A stretch of 64,000 nucleotides of DNA. It comes from Francisella persica ATCC VR-331 (lineage in GTDB: Bacteria > Pseudomonadota > Gammaproteobacteria > Francisellales > Francisellaceae). The stretch lies in assembly GCF_001653955.1 (NCBI RefSeq), contig NZ_CP013022.1:124001-188000 (forward strand), in the 5' to 3' direction. Below the pieces are notes generated by a model, which had not been told where the DNA came from, did no database searches, and saw only the letters and a program-made list of their open reading frames with translations. A program made the translations under genes and the position numbers. Shown piece by piece: positions 18,413 to 27,297 of this stretch. Positions within the stretch are counted from its first letter, which is position 1. The number at the start of each line of letters is the position of its first letter.

Positions 18413-19107
18413 TCAAAAAAAATTAACCATCCAATGGGATATTATTAAACTATTATTTCTAATCCTTAGGCTTTCTAAAACCTGATGAAACTCATTTTTT
18501 ATATCATTTTGATATTTTTTGATAAGTGTATGGGTATGAACCTTAAGCATTTCTGGATGAGTCTGTATGCCTAGAATATGATTATTTATACAAAACATTT
18601 GAACTTTACAGTAATCGCTCGTACTTATAAGTTCAGCTTCCTGCGGTAATTTTAAAACCATATCTTGATAGTAAAACAACAAACTTAAATAACTATGAAA
18701 TGGCTCCATACATGACTTTCTAGTTAAAATATAAACATTATGCACACCCACTGCAAACCATTTAGGTCCTCGTTCAAATCTACCACCTAGGGCTTGAGCT
18801 AAAATTTGATGTCCAAAACAAATACCTACGATCTCCTTGTAACTATCATGAAGTTTAACTATTGCTGCTTTTAACTTAACAATCCAAGCTAGATTATCAA
18901 AAGCTGTAGCTTTACTTCCAGTTATGATAAAACCATTGTATATATTATAGTCTTGGGGATACTCCTGTATAGTTATATTAAAAATATCAAAATCAACCAC
19001 TACAGACAACTTTAAAAAAAATTAGCAAACATTTCTGTATAATTACCACCAGCAATTCCATGACGATGTTCTTGGATATGGTCTGTTTGTAAAATTGCTA
19101 TTTTCAT
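18413..19107 (-). pseudogene. class I glutamine amidotransferase, frameshifted near the N-terminus
   Basis: Translation from the ATG at 19107 reads 'MKIAILQTDHIQEHRHGIAG' and 'GNYTEMFANFF', then stops after a run of eight T (A8 at 19014-19021 on plus). The rest continues in another frame: 'LSVVVDFDIFNI', 'GFIITGSKATAF', 'IVGICFGHQILAQALGG' with the catalytic Cys, and 'GIQTHPEM' with the His of the triad. A ninth T would restore one frame of about 230 residues. This is a GMP-synthase-like GATase1 of unknown acceptor. The open fragment 19009-18413 lacks the first strand. It could be dead or slippage-rescued. Confidence 0.75.
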
Positions 19108-19121
19108 GTGATTTTTTATTA

Positions 19122-20036
19122 TTAATTTATTAATGCATCAAACAGTATTTTTTTGAACTCTGGTGTTATTTCAAAAGTATATGTATAACTTTTCGTTCCA
19201 CAACGTGAACCTTTTATTTTTATGAGGTTACCATCTTTAGTGATATCTTTGATAGTTATAATATCGATTTGTGTACTATCTAAAATTTCGGTTTTGCGCT
19301 TCCAATTATCTCTATAACGAGTAATTGCACTACGATATGAACCTGATATCTTATTCTCTAGAGCTTTTTTGACAAACTCTTGGGCCCCTTGTGGTATCTC
19401 TTCAGCAAACTTCTTAAGTTCATACAAAGTTCTAACATCTTCAATAATACCTCTATTTGATAGCTCACGAATATTCTCATCAGCATCAGCTATCTTTAGG
19501 CGCATAGATATCCAGCTGTTATCTCTACCTAATACCTTAGCTATATCAGATTTTTTGACATTTTTATTCTCTATCAAATATCTTAAGGCATCAGCCTCTT
19601 CAAATGGGGAAACATTTTCTCTTTGATCATTTTCTAAAAGCTGTAATAGCACAATATTTACATCAGACTCTTCTTGTCTAACTATGCATGGTATCGTTGT
19701 CAAACCAGCTTGCTTAGTTGCCAAATATCTTCGTTCACCAACTATTATATAATGAATCCCATCAGCTTTTTTATCTGTAACGATGATTGGCTGAATTACA
19801 CCATTTTCTTTAATACTATCTGCTAGAGAATCAATATTTTTGAATGTTTTGCGTGGTTGATTAACATCTGGTTTTACTATAGTCAAAGGTAACTCAAAAA
19901 GCTGACCAACCTTGCTTGCCTGCTCATTTAAGTCTTGTAACTGCATTGCTCTGAGGATATCTTTTTTCTCTTGAGCGATAGTATCATGAATCTTTTGATT
20001 AATTTTACGGTTCATTAAAGAAACTTTTTTAGCCAT
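19122..20036 (-). CDS. parB: ParB/Spo0J-family partition protein
   Basis: ParB binds centromere-like DNA and stimulates the ParA ATPase. I choose the ATG at 20036 (304 residues) after the 'GGAGAGG' site. It overlaps the parA end as ATGGCTAA. The sequence shows 'VKPDVNQPRKTFKNIDSLADSIKENGVIQPIIV', the 'VGERRYLATKQAG' arginine-rich CTP/DNA box, and a helix-turn-helix region 'KKSDIAKVLGRDNSWISMRLKIAD'. The C-terminal part ('KNISGSYRSAITRYRDNWKRK') looks plasmid-like rather than like canonical chromosomal Spo0J. The locus is not near gidAB or the origin, so it may be an acquired or orphan partition pair. Confidence 0.9.
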   Translation of the reverse strand: MAKKVSLMNRKINQKIHDTIAQEKKDILRAMQLQDLNEQASKVGQLFELPLTIVKPDVNQPRKTFKNIDSLADSIKENGVIQPIIVTDKKADGIHYIIVGERRYLATKQAGLTTIPCIVRQEESDVNIVLLQLLENDQRENVSPFEEADALRYLIENKNVKKSDIAKVLGRDNSWISMRLKIADADENIRELSNRGIIEDVRTLYELKKFAEEIPQGAQEFVKKALENKISGSYRSAITRYRDNWKRKTEILDSTQIDIITIKDITKDGNLIKIKGSRCGTKSYTYTFEITPEFKKILFDALIN

Positions 20037-20670
20037 TATCCTCTCCAAAGAACTCAACTATTTCTCTTGCAAGTTTTTTAACCTGTATATGAACTTTGCT
20101 TTGCTTAGCATAGTCACCGACATAAACACCTTCAGCTTCAGCTTCTATAAACTTAACACTTTGAGAAACATAAGCATCAAAGAAATTACCATCTTGTTCA
20201 AAAAACTCCCATAAGCTTTTTGCCATATTTGATTGGATTTGTACTCTGTTAGCAAAGAATTTATAAGGTTTTTCAGCAGTTATAGCCAAGTCTTTTGCCT
20301 CTATAAGACCTGATAAGTCCATACCGCTAGGTGAACATGGTATAACTACCAGATCAGATAATAATGCTGATTTTAATGCGGCAGTTTGGAAATTAGGTGG
20401 TGTATCAATTATAATAAAATCTAAGTCTTGCTTAAACTCAATAACTTTTTCCCGCACATTTTTCTCATCAAGACTATAGACAAAATTACCTAGTTGATCA
20501 TTTTTAGCCATCCACATGTAAGCATCAGGCTTATCCTTATCCATATCAATTATGGCAACTTTATAGCCAAGTTCTTTTAAACCACAGGCGATATTAATTG
20601 CTGTTGTAGTTTTTCCTGAGCCACCCTTTTGCTGTAGCAAAGAAACTACTTTTGCATTTTTTTGCTTCAT
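20029..20670 (-). CDS. parA: ParA-family ATPase
   Basis: Deviant Walker ATPase of 213 residues, the short type Ib size without an N-terminal DNA-binding domain. Motifs: 'LLQQKGGSGKTTTAINIACGL' (deviant Walker A with the signature Lys), 'VAIIDMDKDKPDAYMWM' (A'), and 'FIIIDTPPNFQTAALKSALLSDLVVIPC' (Walker B). It drives partition of DNA or of a protein cargo together with parB, which starts within its stop. It is divergent from topA with 199 bp between them. Confidence 0.93.
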   Translation of the reverse strand: MKQKNAKVVSLLQQKGGSGKTTTAINIACGLKELGYKVAIIDMDKDKPDAYMWMAKNDQLGNFVYSLDEKNVREKVIEFKQDLDFIIIDTPPNFQTAALKSALLSDLVVIPCSPSGMDLSGLIEAKDLAITAEKPYKFFANRVQIQSNMAKSLWEFFEQDGNFFDAYVSQSVKFIEAEAEGVYVGDYAKQSKVHIQVKKLAREIVEFFGEDNG

Positions 20671-20689
20671 TTTTTTTAAACCTTAAAAT

Positions 20690-20769
20690 GTACAAATTAT
20701 TTTATTTATATAAAATACTTAGCAAATTATAGTCTATATTTGTCTGCTATAAAACTAACTTTTGTACAT
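20690..20769. promoter_or_regulatory. inverted repeat ATGTACAAA / TTTGTACAT between parA and topA
   Basis: ATGTACAAA at 20690-20698 and its exact complement TTTGTACAT at 20761-20769 flank 62 bp of very AT-rich DNA in the divergent parA/topA spacer. Each arm contains the 6-bp palindrome TGTACA. It could be an operator for autoregulation of parAB or a looping site, but a 9-bp match in AT-rich DNA could be chance. Confidence 0.3.
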
Positions 20770-20869
20770 TAACTATTGATAAGCTGATTGTTTTCTTATA
20801 TTTTATTAATTCATTATTGAGTATTCACACAAATACTCTTTTTATAAAAGATTATCTCAAAGGTTTAAA

Positions 20870-23164
20870 ATGGCAAAAAATTTAGTAATTGTAGAGTCTC
20901 CAGCCAAAACAAAGACTATAAAAAAATATATTGGTAGTGAATTTGAAATATTAGCATCATTTGGACATGTACGCGAAATACCCTCCAAAGATACCTCTAT
21001 CGATGTAAATGATAATTTTAAAATTAAATTCACAATTAGTGAAAAAAGCAAAAAACATTTAGATGCAATAAAAAAGGCGGCAAAAGGTGCGCAAAATATC
21101 TATCTTGCTACTGACCCAGATAGAGAAGGTGAAGCTATATCATGGCATGTACAAGAAGTATTAAAAAGTGCATGCTTACTTAAAGACAAAAATGTTTATC
21201 GTGTCACGTTTAACGAAATCACAAAATCAGCTGTGACAAATGCTATAGCAAATCCAAAAGAGTTATCTATGGATTTAGTTGATGCTCAAAAAGCTCGTCA
21301 AGCACTAGATTTTCTTGTTGGTTTTAATCTCTCTCCATTGTTATGGCGTAAAATCACAAGTGGTCTATCAGCAGGGAGAGTACAAAGTCCAGCACTAAGA
21401 ATGATTGTTGAGCGTGAAATAGAGCGTGAAAAATTTGTCAAACAAGGCTATTGGAGCCTAAGAGCAGATACTTTAAAACAAAAGCAAATATTTGCAAATC
21501 TAATTGAATTTAACAATAACAAAGTTGAACAGTTCACTTTTACAACTGCAGAAGCTGCCGATAATGCCAAAGCTAGTATTCTAAAAGATGCTAATGGCTT
21601 TTTGATAGTTGATGGTATTACTGAGAAAAAAACACGCAGAAGCCCATATCCTCCTTTTATAACATCAACGTTACAACAAGAGGCTTCAAAAAAACTTGGT
21701 TTTACTGCTAAAAGAACAATGTCTACAGCACAAAAGTTATATGAAGGTATAGATCTAGGCAATGGTGAATCTGTTGGTCTTATCTCGTACATGAGAACAG
21801 ACTCAACAAACCTTTCTAACGATGCTGTCGATGATATAAGGAACTTTATTCAAGCAAAGTATGGCAAGGATATGTTACCAGCTAAACCAAGAGTTTTTGA
21901 GAAAAAATCACAGAATGCTCAAGAAGCGCATGAGGCTATCCGTGTCACATCTGCAAATAAAACTCCTAAGTCAATAAAGCAGTTTTTAACTGCTGATGAG
22001 TTTAAGCTCTACAGCCTAATTTATAATCGAACTATTGCATGCCAAATGAAGCACGCAACTTTAAATAGTACATCAGTAGATTTAATTACCAAACATGCTC
22101 AACATAAGTTTAAAGTTACTGGTACAGTTATTGTCGATGCAGGATTTTTGAAAATCTACAATGTTGAGAAAGATGAAGATGACAAAGATGATAATGAGGA
22201 AATAACTCTACCAAAATTTGAAAAAGGTGAAAAAATAACACTAAATGATGTTATTATAAAAGCTCACTCAACAGAGCCGCCACCTCGCTATACAGAAGCA
22301 TCTTTAGTTCAAGCATTAGAGAAATATGGTATTGGTAGACCTTCAACCTATGCAACAATCATCTCAACTTTACAACAAAGAGAATACGTTGAAGTAGAAA
22401 AACGCCGTTTTATCCCTACAGATAAAGGTCGTATCGTAAATAAGTTCCTAACTGAATATTTCAAAAAATATGTTGAATACTCTTACACGGCAGGCTTAGA
22501 AAAAAAGCTTGATGATATTGCTCATCACAAAAATGATTATCTAAGTGTGCTAAATAACTTCTGGCACCCTTTCATTGAGAGAATTAATAAAATTTCTGAA
22601 GATGTATCACGTAAAGATGTTGTGCAAGAAAAGCTTGATGAAGACTGTCCTGAATGTGGTAGTAAGTTATCACTTAGGCTTGGGAAAAATGGCAGATTTA
22701 TTGGCTGTACAAACTACCCGACTTGCAAATATACTCGCCATATAGATATTGATAATAAAGAAGTTGATAAAGAGGAGCCTATAGTTGTAGAGGATAGAAA
22801 ATGCCCTAAGTGTAGCTCTGATTTGCATATCAAAAAAAGTCGCTATGGTAAGTTTATTGGTTGCTCAAACTACCCTGAGTGCAAACATATGGAACCTATT
22901 GAAAAACCTAAAGATACTGGTGTGGTTTGCCCTAAGTGTAATAAAAATCATATTGTTGAGAAAAAGTCTCGTAAAGGTAAAGTTTTCTACGCTTGTGCAG
23001 GATTCCCTAAGTGTAAAAATGCTTATTGGTATCTACCAATAAAAGAAGAGTGCCCTAAATGTCACTCACCAATACTGTTACACAAAACAACCAAAAAAGA
23101 TGGTGAGCAGAAAGCTTGCCCTAATAGCGAGTGTGACTACGCTGTACCATTTGAAACTAAATAA
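20870..23164 (+). CDS. topA: DNA topoisomerase I
   Basis: Type IA topoisomerase that relaxes negative supercoils. The 764 residues open with the Toprim domain ('LVIVESPAKTKTIKKYIG', 'ATDPDREGEAISWH'). The active-site Tyr is in 'GLISYMRTDSTNLS'. The 'PPPRYTEASLVQALEKYGIGRPSTYA' region follows. Four C-terminal zinc-ribbon-like repeats are visible, each with paired CxxC motifs (CPECGSK, CPKCSSD, CPKCNKN, CPKCHSP). A ribosome-binding site (AAAGG) precedes the ATG. Intact. Confidence 0.98.
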   Translation: MAKNLVIVESPAKTKTIKKYIGSEFEILASFGHVREIPSKDTSIDVNDNFKIKFTISEKSKKHLDAIKKAAKGAQNIYLATDPDREGEAISWHVQEVLKSACLLKDKNVYRVTFNEITKSAVTNAIANPKELSMDLVDAQKARQALDFLVGFNLSPLLWRKITSGLSAGRVQSPALRMIVEREIEREKFVKQGYWSLRADTLKQKQIFANLIEFNNNKVEQFTFTTAEAADNAKASILKDANGFLIVDGITEKKTRRSPYPPFITSTLQQEASKKLGFTAKRTMSTAQKLYEGIDLGNGESVGLISYMRTDSTNLSNDAVDDIRNFIQAKYGKDMLPAKPRVFEKKSQNAQEAHEAIRVTSANKTPKSIKQFLTADEFKLYSLIYNRTIACQMKHATLNSTSVDLITKHAQHKFKVTGTVIVDAGFLKIYNVEKDEDDKDDNEEITLPKFEKGEKITLNDVIIKAHSTEPPPRYTEASLVQALEKYGIGRPSTYATIISTLQQREYVEVEKRRFIPTDKGRIVNKFLTEYFKKYVEYSYTAGLEKKLDDIAHHKNDYLSVLNNFWHPFIERINKISEDVSRKDVVQEKLDEDCPECGSKLSLRLGKNGRFIGCTNYPTCKYTRHIDIDNKEVDKEEPIVVEDRKCPKCSSDLHIKKSRYGKFIGCSNYPECKHMEPIEKPKDTGVVCPKCNKNHIVEKKSRKGKVFYACAGFPKCKNAYWYLPIKEECPKCHSPILLHKTTKKDGEQKACPNSECDYAVPFETK

Positions 23165-23340
23165 AAATATACTTTCGAGCTTAGATCCTATCGATATCCC
23201 ATAAATTAAAATAACTTATCATATCCACAAAGGTGGAAATATAAGTGGTAAAATTGCAATACAAAATTATACTAGCAAATATTGATAATCCAAATACTAT
23301 ATAGCTTGAACTATTACACCTATATATTGTCTAGGCTGCT

Positions 23341-24592
23341 TTACAAAAATAGATAAACAAAACCAAACACAAAGACATAACCAAATAAGCCTAAAGATGT
23401 TTTAAACATTGCATTTATCATCCCATCAATCATTCCAGCTGTGAGCATCATCACAAATATACATTGATAAGGATTCAAGCATATTTCTAAAAATTTTTTG
23501 TATAAGTTTTTAAGAGCTGTAATAATAACTACAGCAGCAGATATAAATACAGGAATACCCAACTGTGACCATATTTCTAATAACAGATTATGTGGATAAC
23601 CACCTGGGCGTTTAGTAATTGCTATATAATTCCACTGTCCTACCCCCAAGGATGCTCAACTCCTACCCCAAAATTCTTTCCACAGAGGAATTCTACCACT
23701 AAAGCCTACTCTTATAAGATCTGCTGGGGATTTAACATTTGAAATATCTGCAATAGCTATAAAATAATTATAGAATAACTCTAGCAAACTACCACAAACT
23801 AAAGTTAGAACAAGTGTTATAAACGCTATTTTAAAATAGCTTCGCGCAAAAACATAAAGCAATGGCAGTATAACCACATACTCTGCAAATATTGTTCTAA
23901 AAGTATGATTTATTAAAATAAACCATGCTAGAGTTAAAGCTATAAATGAACTGAGTTTATATATAGGTTTTAAATCAATAAACCAAGGTAAAAGTAGCAA
24001 TGACATAAACCAGCTAAAATAATTATCTAAAAAGCGAGGATTTAGGCAGTTATATATACAATAAAACTTTTTGAATATTACCAGCAATATATGATCCATA
24101 TATAGAGTAGTTAGCTAATAAAGATAATTGTAAAAATAAATATCCACCAAAGAATATTAAAGATAGTCAAATAATTGTATTTAGAATTATCCCTAATATA
24201 AACAGCTATAAATTAGAAGGTGATATCGCAAAAGCCGATGATATAATCCCTAATATGAAGAATAAAGCTATTGCATATCTAAGCACGCGACTAAAACTAC
24301 TAAATAACTTGATCATCTCAGAAAATATTTTTTTATGTATAAGAACAGTTACACTAGCGGTACAAAGTACTGTATAGAAAATATAATATCTATATATAAA
24401 TAAGTAAATATTAGCTGTTAATATATCGTTAAAATAGCGCTAACAGTACTATCTGATGATATTTTAACTAAATTCAATACAGTATAATGCATAAAAGGCA
24501 TTTTAAAAAACAAAGAAAATTGCTAGAGTTAAAAAATAGAAAATACAATCAGCGTAATATATTTTTTTAGGTAATTTCTCACTAATTACCAC
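23341..24592 (-). pseudogene. decayed Wzy/O-antigen-ligase-type membrane protein
   Basis: Fragments in several frames make one polytopic membrane protein. From a probable GTG near 24592: 'SEKLPKKIYYADCIFYFLTL', 'MPFMHYTVLNLVKISSDSTV', 'RVLRYAIALFFILGIISSAF', 'FFGGYLFLQLSLLANYSIYG', then the open fragments 24099-23656 (ending 'LIRVGFSGRIPLWKEFWGRS') and 23649-23341 ('GVGQWNYIAITKRPGGYPHN'). 'RxPLWKEFW...GVG...PHN' is the Wzy_C/WaaL/PglL-type ligase signature. At least four frameshifts or stops are present. The former role would be O-antigen polymerisation or ligation, or pilin/protein O-glycosylation; sequence alone cannot say which. Confidence 0.7.
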
Positions 24593-24653
24593 ACAAGGTT
24601 GAAACTTAGTTATGATAGTTTAGTAAAAATATCAACTTAGTTCTTATAAAAAA

Positions 24654-25121
24654 TTATTTTACTTCGAAAGAAGCCTTAGCAAGCTCTGAATTATCTGACT
24701 TATTGACTACCATTGCTGTCCATGTACCATCACAGACTTTATCATCACTAAGAACACTTTGACTATCAATAGTATAATCCTGGGTTTCATTAAATTTAGT
24801 AATAGGAAATGATGTGTTATAACAATTAGTATCTTTAGGTGCTACCCATGTTAGATATATAGTTCCCTGTGGTGCGCCATTCCAGTTTGTTATTATCATA
24901 GCATCAATTTCATGTGTTGCAGCTTTATATTTTAATTTTAGTGTAGCTGTTGGCTTATCCTCAGAAATAACTTCACCATATTGATCTGGATTATCAAGAT
25001 TATCATCAGGGTTAACCTTTATGGAATTATCAGAATCATAAAGCTTATCAATAAAAGCATTATATTTACTACAGCATGATAAAGTTACTGTCATTAAAGT
25101 AAAAAGTAAAATTTTTTTCAT
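24654..25121 (-). CDS. lpnB: lipoprotein LpnB (TUL4 paralogue)
   Basis: A 155-residue lipoprotein that I recognise as LpnB, a TLR2-stimulating Francisella surface lipoprotein related to TUL4/LpnA. I place the start at 25121, with AGG 8 bases upstream; a second ATG two codons earlier is less well spaced. Signal 'MKKILLFTLMTVTLSCCS' has a Cys-Cys lipobox region. The C-terminal domain matches LpnA: 'GTIYLTWVAPKDTNCYNTSF', 'PITKF', 'CDGTWTAMVVN', including the two cysteines likely to form a disulfide. It follows a second lipoprotein gene by 23 bp, so they are probably cotranscribed. Confidence 0.88.
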   Translation of the reverse strand: MKKILLFTLMTVTLSCCSKYNAFIDKLYDSDNSIKVNPDDNLDNPDQYGEVISEDKPTATLKLKYKAATHEIDAMIITNWNGAPQGTIYLTWVAPKDTNCYNTSFPITKFNETQDYTIDSQSVLSDDKVCDGTWTAMVVNKSDNSELAKASFEVK

Positions 25122-25144
25122 TTGCATTACCTATTATATTTGTT

Positions 25145-25651
25145 TTATTGAGTTTGTCCTTGATCAGCACCAATCTCTTTTTTTATTTCTTCAATTTCTT
25201 GAGTTGTTTTCTCAACACTTTCTTGAGTTTGCTTTGCTTTCTCATCTAGTTGTTGAGATTTCTCTTTATAGATATTTGCATTCTTAATATAGCGCTTTAA
25301 CCTTTTTTGTAAATGTACCGAATCTTGAGCACCCCTTATAAGCTTTTCTAGAATAACTTTTCTAGCTTGCAAAGTTTCATCTTTATTATTTGTATATGCA
25401 GATTGAAGCTGATTAAATTCTTGTTCTTTCTGTTCTAAAATGTTTTTATATTTGTCAGTAAGTTTTTCATACCTTTCTGCTCTTTGCTTAGCTTCATTTG
25501 CCTCTTTCTCAATAGTAGTCATCTCTTTTTGCATCTGCTGTTGATTTTTTTCTAACTCATTTAGCTTTTCGCTTTTTGATACACAACCAGCTAATATAAA
25601 GCTAATAAGAGTAACTATTATTAACAGATAAGTGAAAATATTCTTTTTCAT
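25145..25651 (-). CDS. coiled-coil lipoprotein of unknown function
   Basis: A 168-residue protein with a strong lipobox: 'MKKNIFTYLLIIVTLISFILAGC', Cys23 after ILAG. Nearly all of the mature part is Glu/Lys/Gln-rich heptad-like helix (residues 28-160), e.g. 'KEANEAKQRAERYEKLTDKY' and 'QTQESVEKTTQEIEEIKKEI', so a long coiled coil is expected in the periplasm or on the surface. No enzymatic motif. It lies directly upstream of lpnB, and a dead relative lies further upstream at 25.7-26.2 kb. Confidence 0.85.
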   Translation of the reverse strand: MKKNIFTYLLIIVTLISFILAGCVSKSEKLNELEKNQQQMQKEMTTIEKEANEAKQRAERYEKLTDKYKNILEQKEQEFNQLQSAYTNNKDETLQARKVILEKLIRGAQDSVHLQKRLKRYIKNANIYKEKSQQLDEKAKQTQESVEKTTQEIEEIKKEIGADQGQTQ

Positions 25652-25744
25652 AAAATTAAACTCTATTAATAGATAAGCTTATATTTTAACAGCTAGAGTG
25701 TCTAAGTAAAGAAGATTAGTATCATAATAATAAAAATAATTGTA

Positions 25745-26220
25745 CTATTTAACTTGTAACTTTAACTCACTAATTTGCTGCGATATTTTTACTGCTTGAT
25801 TAGCTTGTTTTTGTTAAATTGCTTTTAAAGTATTCTGTGCCTGATAATCATTTACTAGTGTTCTCTATTGGTTTACTTTATCATCAACATTGACATATTT
25901 GCAGGGTTCTTTGAATTAACCCTTTACTGACAGCTATACACGATCACTATTATGATATTTAAAATTACTATATAGTCTTTAATATTTGCAATATCATCTG
26001 CTAAGCTATTAGACTATTTTTGTATTTGATCCGCTTCAGTTCGATATTTGGCAATTTTTGTACGTAGACTATCTATCTTTGTGAGATTTTATGATGCTTG
26101 ATTATTTAAACCATTTTGTGTTTGCTGTAGTGCTGTATCTGCTTAGCTGTATTTAATGCACATGAACTAAGTCAAATTAGCATAGATAATGTCACTACTA
26201 AGAATATAATATTTTTTTAG
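25745..26220 (-). pseudogene. decayed coiled-coil lipoprotein gene
   Basis: Piecing frames together from 26220 gives a lipoprotein signal with a stop inside it ('FLVVTLSMLI', stop, 'LSSCALNTAKQ'), then 'ADTALQQTQNGLNNQAS', 'NLTKIDSLRTKIAKYRTEAD', 'SNSLADDIANIKD', and finally 'LVNDYQAQNTLKAI', stop, 'QKQANQAVKISQQISELKLQ' to TAG at 25745. It has at least four in-frame stops and two frameshifts. The style (lipobox plus heptads) matches the intact neighbour at 25145-25651, so a duplicated and degenerated copy is likely. Confidence 0.6.
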
Positions 26221-26249
26221 GGAAAAGCCAAAATTATAACTAAAAATTA

Positions 26250-26728
26250 GGTTCCATGAACAAAAATTTATAATTAGTGGCTAATAATGTAGTTAGACAT
26301 AATTTTCGAAGTTAAATAAATCAAGCACAAATAAAATACCATATTCCTGAATCTAATTACTCACCTATATTACTTTTTTTTACAAGTTCAAAATCTTATA
26401 TATACAAAAACTTAGGAACATTTTGTGAGGCTGTATTATTATGTACTTAAAACTGGTATGCAATCTTCATTGAGCGTAAAATAACGCTTGTATTAGTGTG
26501 GTTAGGAATTAATGGCAATGCCAACAATACCTTTTAGAAATAACTATACTAAAGAATATAGTATTGATACTGCCTTACCTAATAAATCGATAGAAAACTT
26601 CTTTTCTAAAATTAAGCACTTTATATGAGTAATTATCTAAATCTGATAAACCTTACAGTGCTTTCTTAGGGTATTATAGCTCCTGCTAATAAATTTATTC
26701 AACTTAGGTAAATTTTGTTCACAGAACC
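26250..26728. mobile_element. insertion sequence remnant (probably IS5-family) with terminal inverted repeats
   Basis: Left end GGTTCCATGAACAAAAATTT (26250-26269) and right end, read on the minus strand, GGTTCTGTGAACAAAATTTA (26728-26709) are imperfect inverted repeats about 480 bp apart, with TA immediately outside both. Inside, on the plus strand, broken frames resemble a transposase C-terminus: 'RNNYTKEYSIDTALPNKSIE', 'NFFSKIKHF', then in another frame 'SDKPYSAFLGYYS'. 'IENFFSKIKHF' is typical of IS5-group transposases (xENFFxKIKxFR). Most of the transposase is deleted and stops abound, so the element is dead. Confidence 0.65.
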
Positions 26729-26777
26729 TAATTATAATATTATTTATTTGAGAAAAAGAATTTTATATTTCAAGAAA

Positions 26778-27215
26778 TTAAACATTTATTGAGTCAGAAG
26801 CTATTACTTCTTTATCATAAACTACATTAGCTGTCCATTTACCAACACAGTAATTGTTGCCTTGTTTAACTGTCACAGTTGCCCAAGTCTTATCATTCTT
26901 CTCAGCGTACTTAGTGATTGGGAAGCTAGTATCATGACATTTAGAACCTTCAGGAACTTGCCATTGTAATCTTACACTTCCTTGCAGGTTATTGTTATAT
27001 GTTGTATATACAGTTGCTTTTATTTTATCCTGACCAAGTCTTTTTAAATTTATTTTTGCAGTTGGTTTAGCTAAAGCTGTTGACGTAGCTGCTTGTTCAG
27101 CAGTATCTTTAGCTGGTGCTTTTGAATCATCAGAACAATATAAACCTAAAATAGAACAGCTAGATAAACCTGAGATTGACAAAGATAAAAGACTAAACTT
27201 GATTATTTTTTTCAT
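26778..27215 (-). CDS. lpnA: 17-kDa major lipoprotein TUL4 (LpnA)
   Basis: I recognise this as TUL4/LpnA, the immunodominant F. tularensis membrane lipoprotein and TLR2 ligand. The start is ATG at 27215 (145 residues) after 'GGAG', not the in-frame ATG 18 codons upstream. Signal 'MKKIIKFSLLSLSISGLSSC' has the lipobox LSS-C. The linker is Ala/Thr/Lys-rich, followed by a beta domain with 'GSVRLQWQVPEGSKCHDTSF', 'PITKYAEK' and 'CVGKWTANVV', shared with LpnB. It is monocistronic, with a perfect 20-bp palindrome 31 bases upstream of the start. Confidence 0.96.
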   Translation of the reverse strand: MKKIIKFSLLSLSISGLSSCSILGLYCSDDSKAPAKDTAEQAATSTALAKPTAKINLKRLGQDKIKATVYTTYNNNLQGSVRLQWQVPEGSKCHDTSFPITKYAEKNDKTWATVTVKQGNNYCVGKWTANVVYDKEVIASDSINV

Positions 27216-27245
27216 ATGGACACTCCTATTTTTTGCACATTCATA

Positions 27246-27265
27246 TATACTCAAGCTTGAGTATA
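27246..27265. promoter_or_regulatory. 20-bp perfect palindrome at the lpnA promoter
   Basis: TATACTCAAGCTTGAGTATA is perfectly self-complementary and lies 31-50 bp upstream of the lpnA start. Both strands of its edges offer TATACT-like -10 hexamers. On the lpnA strand the -10 would be the first TATACT, placing the transcript start inside the palindrome. It may be an operator or a 5' stem-loop of the mRNA. Function is inferred. Confidence 0.5.
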
Positions 27266-27297
27266 ACATTAATTACAATAAAATAAATAACTGTTTA

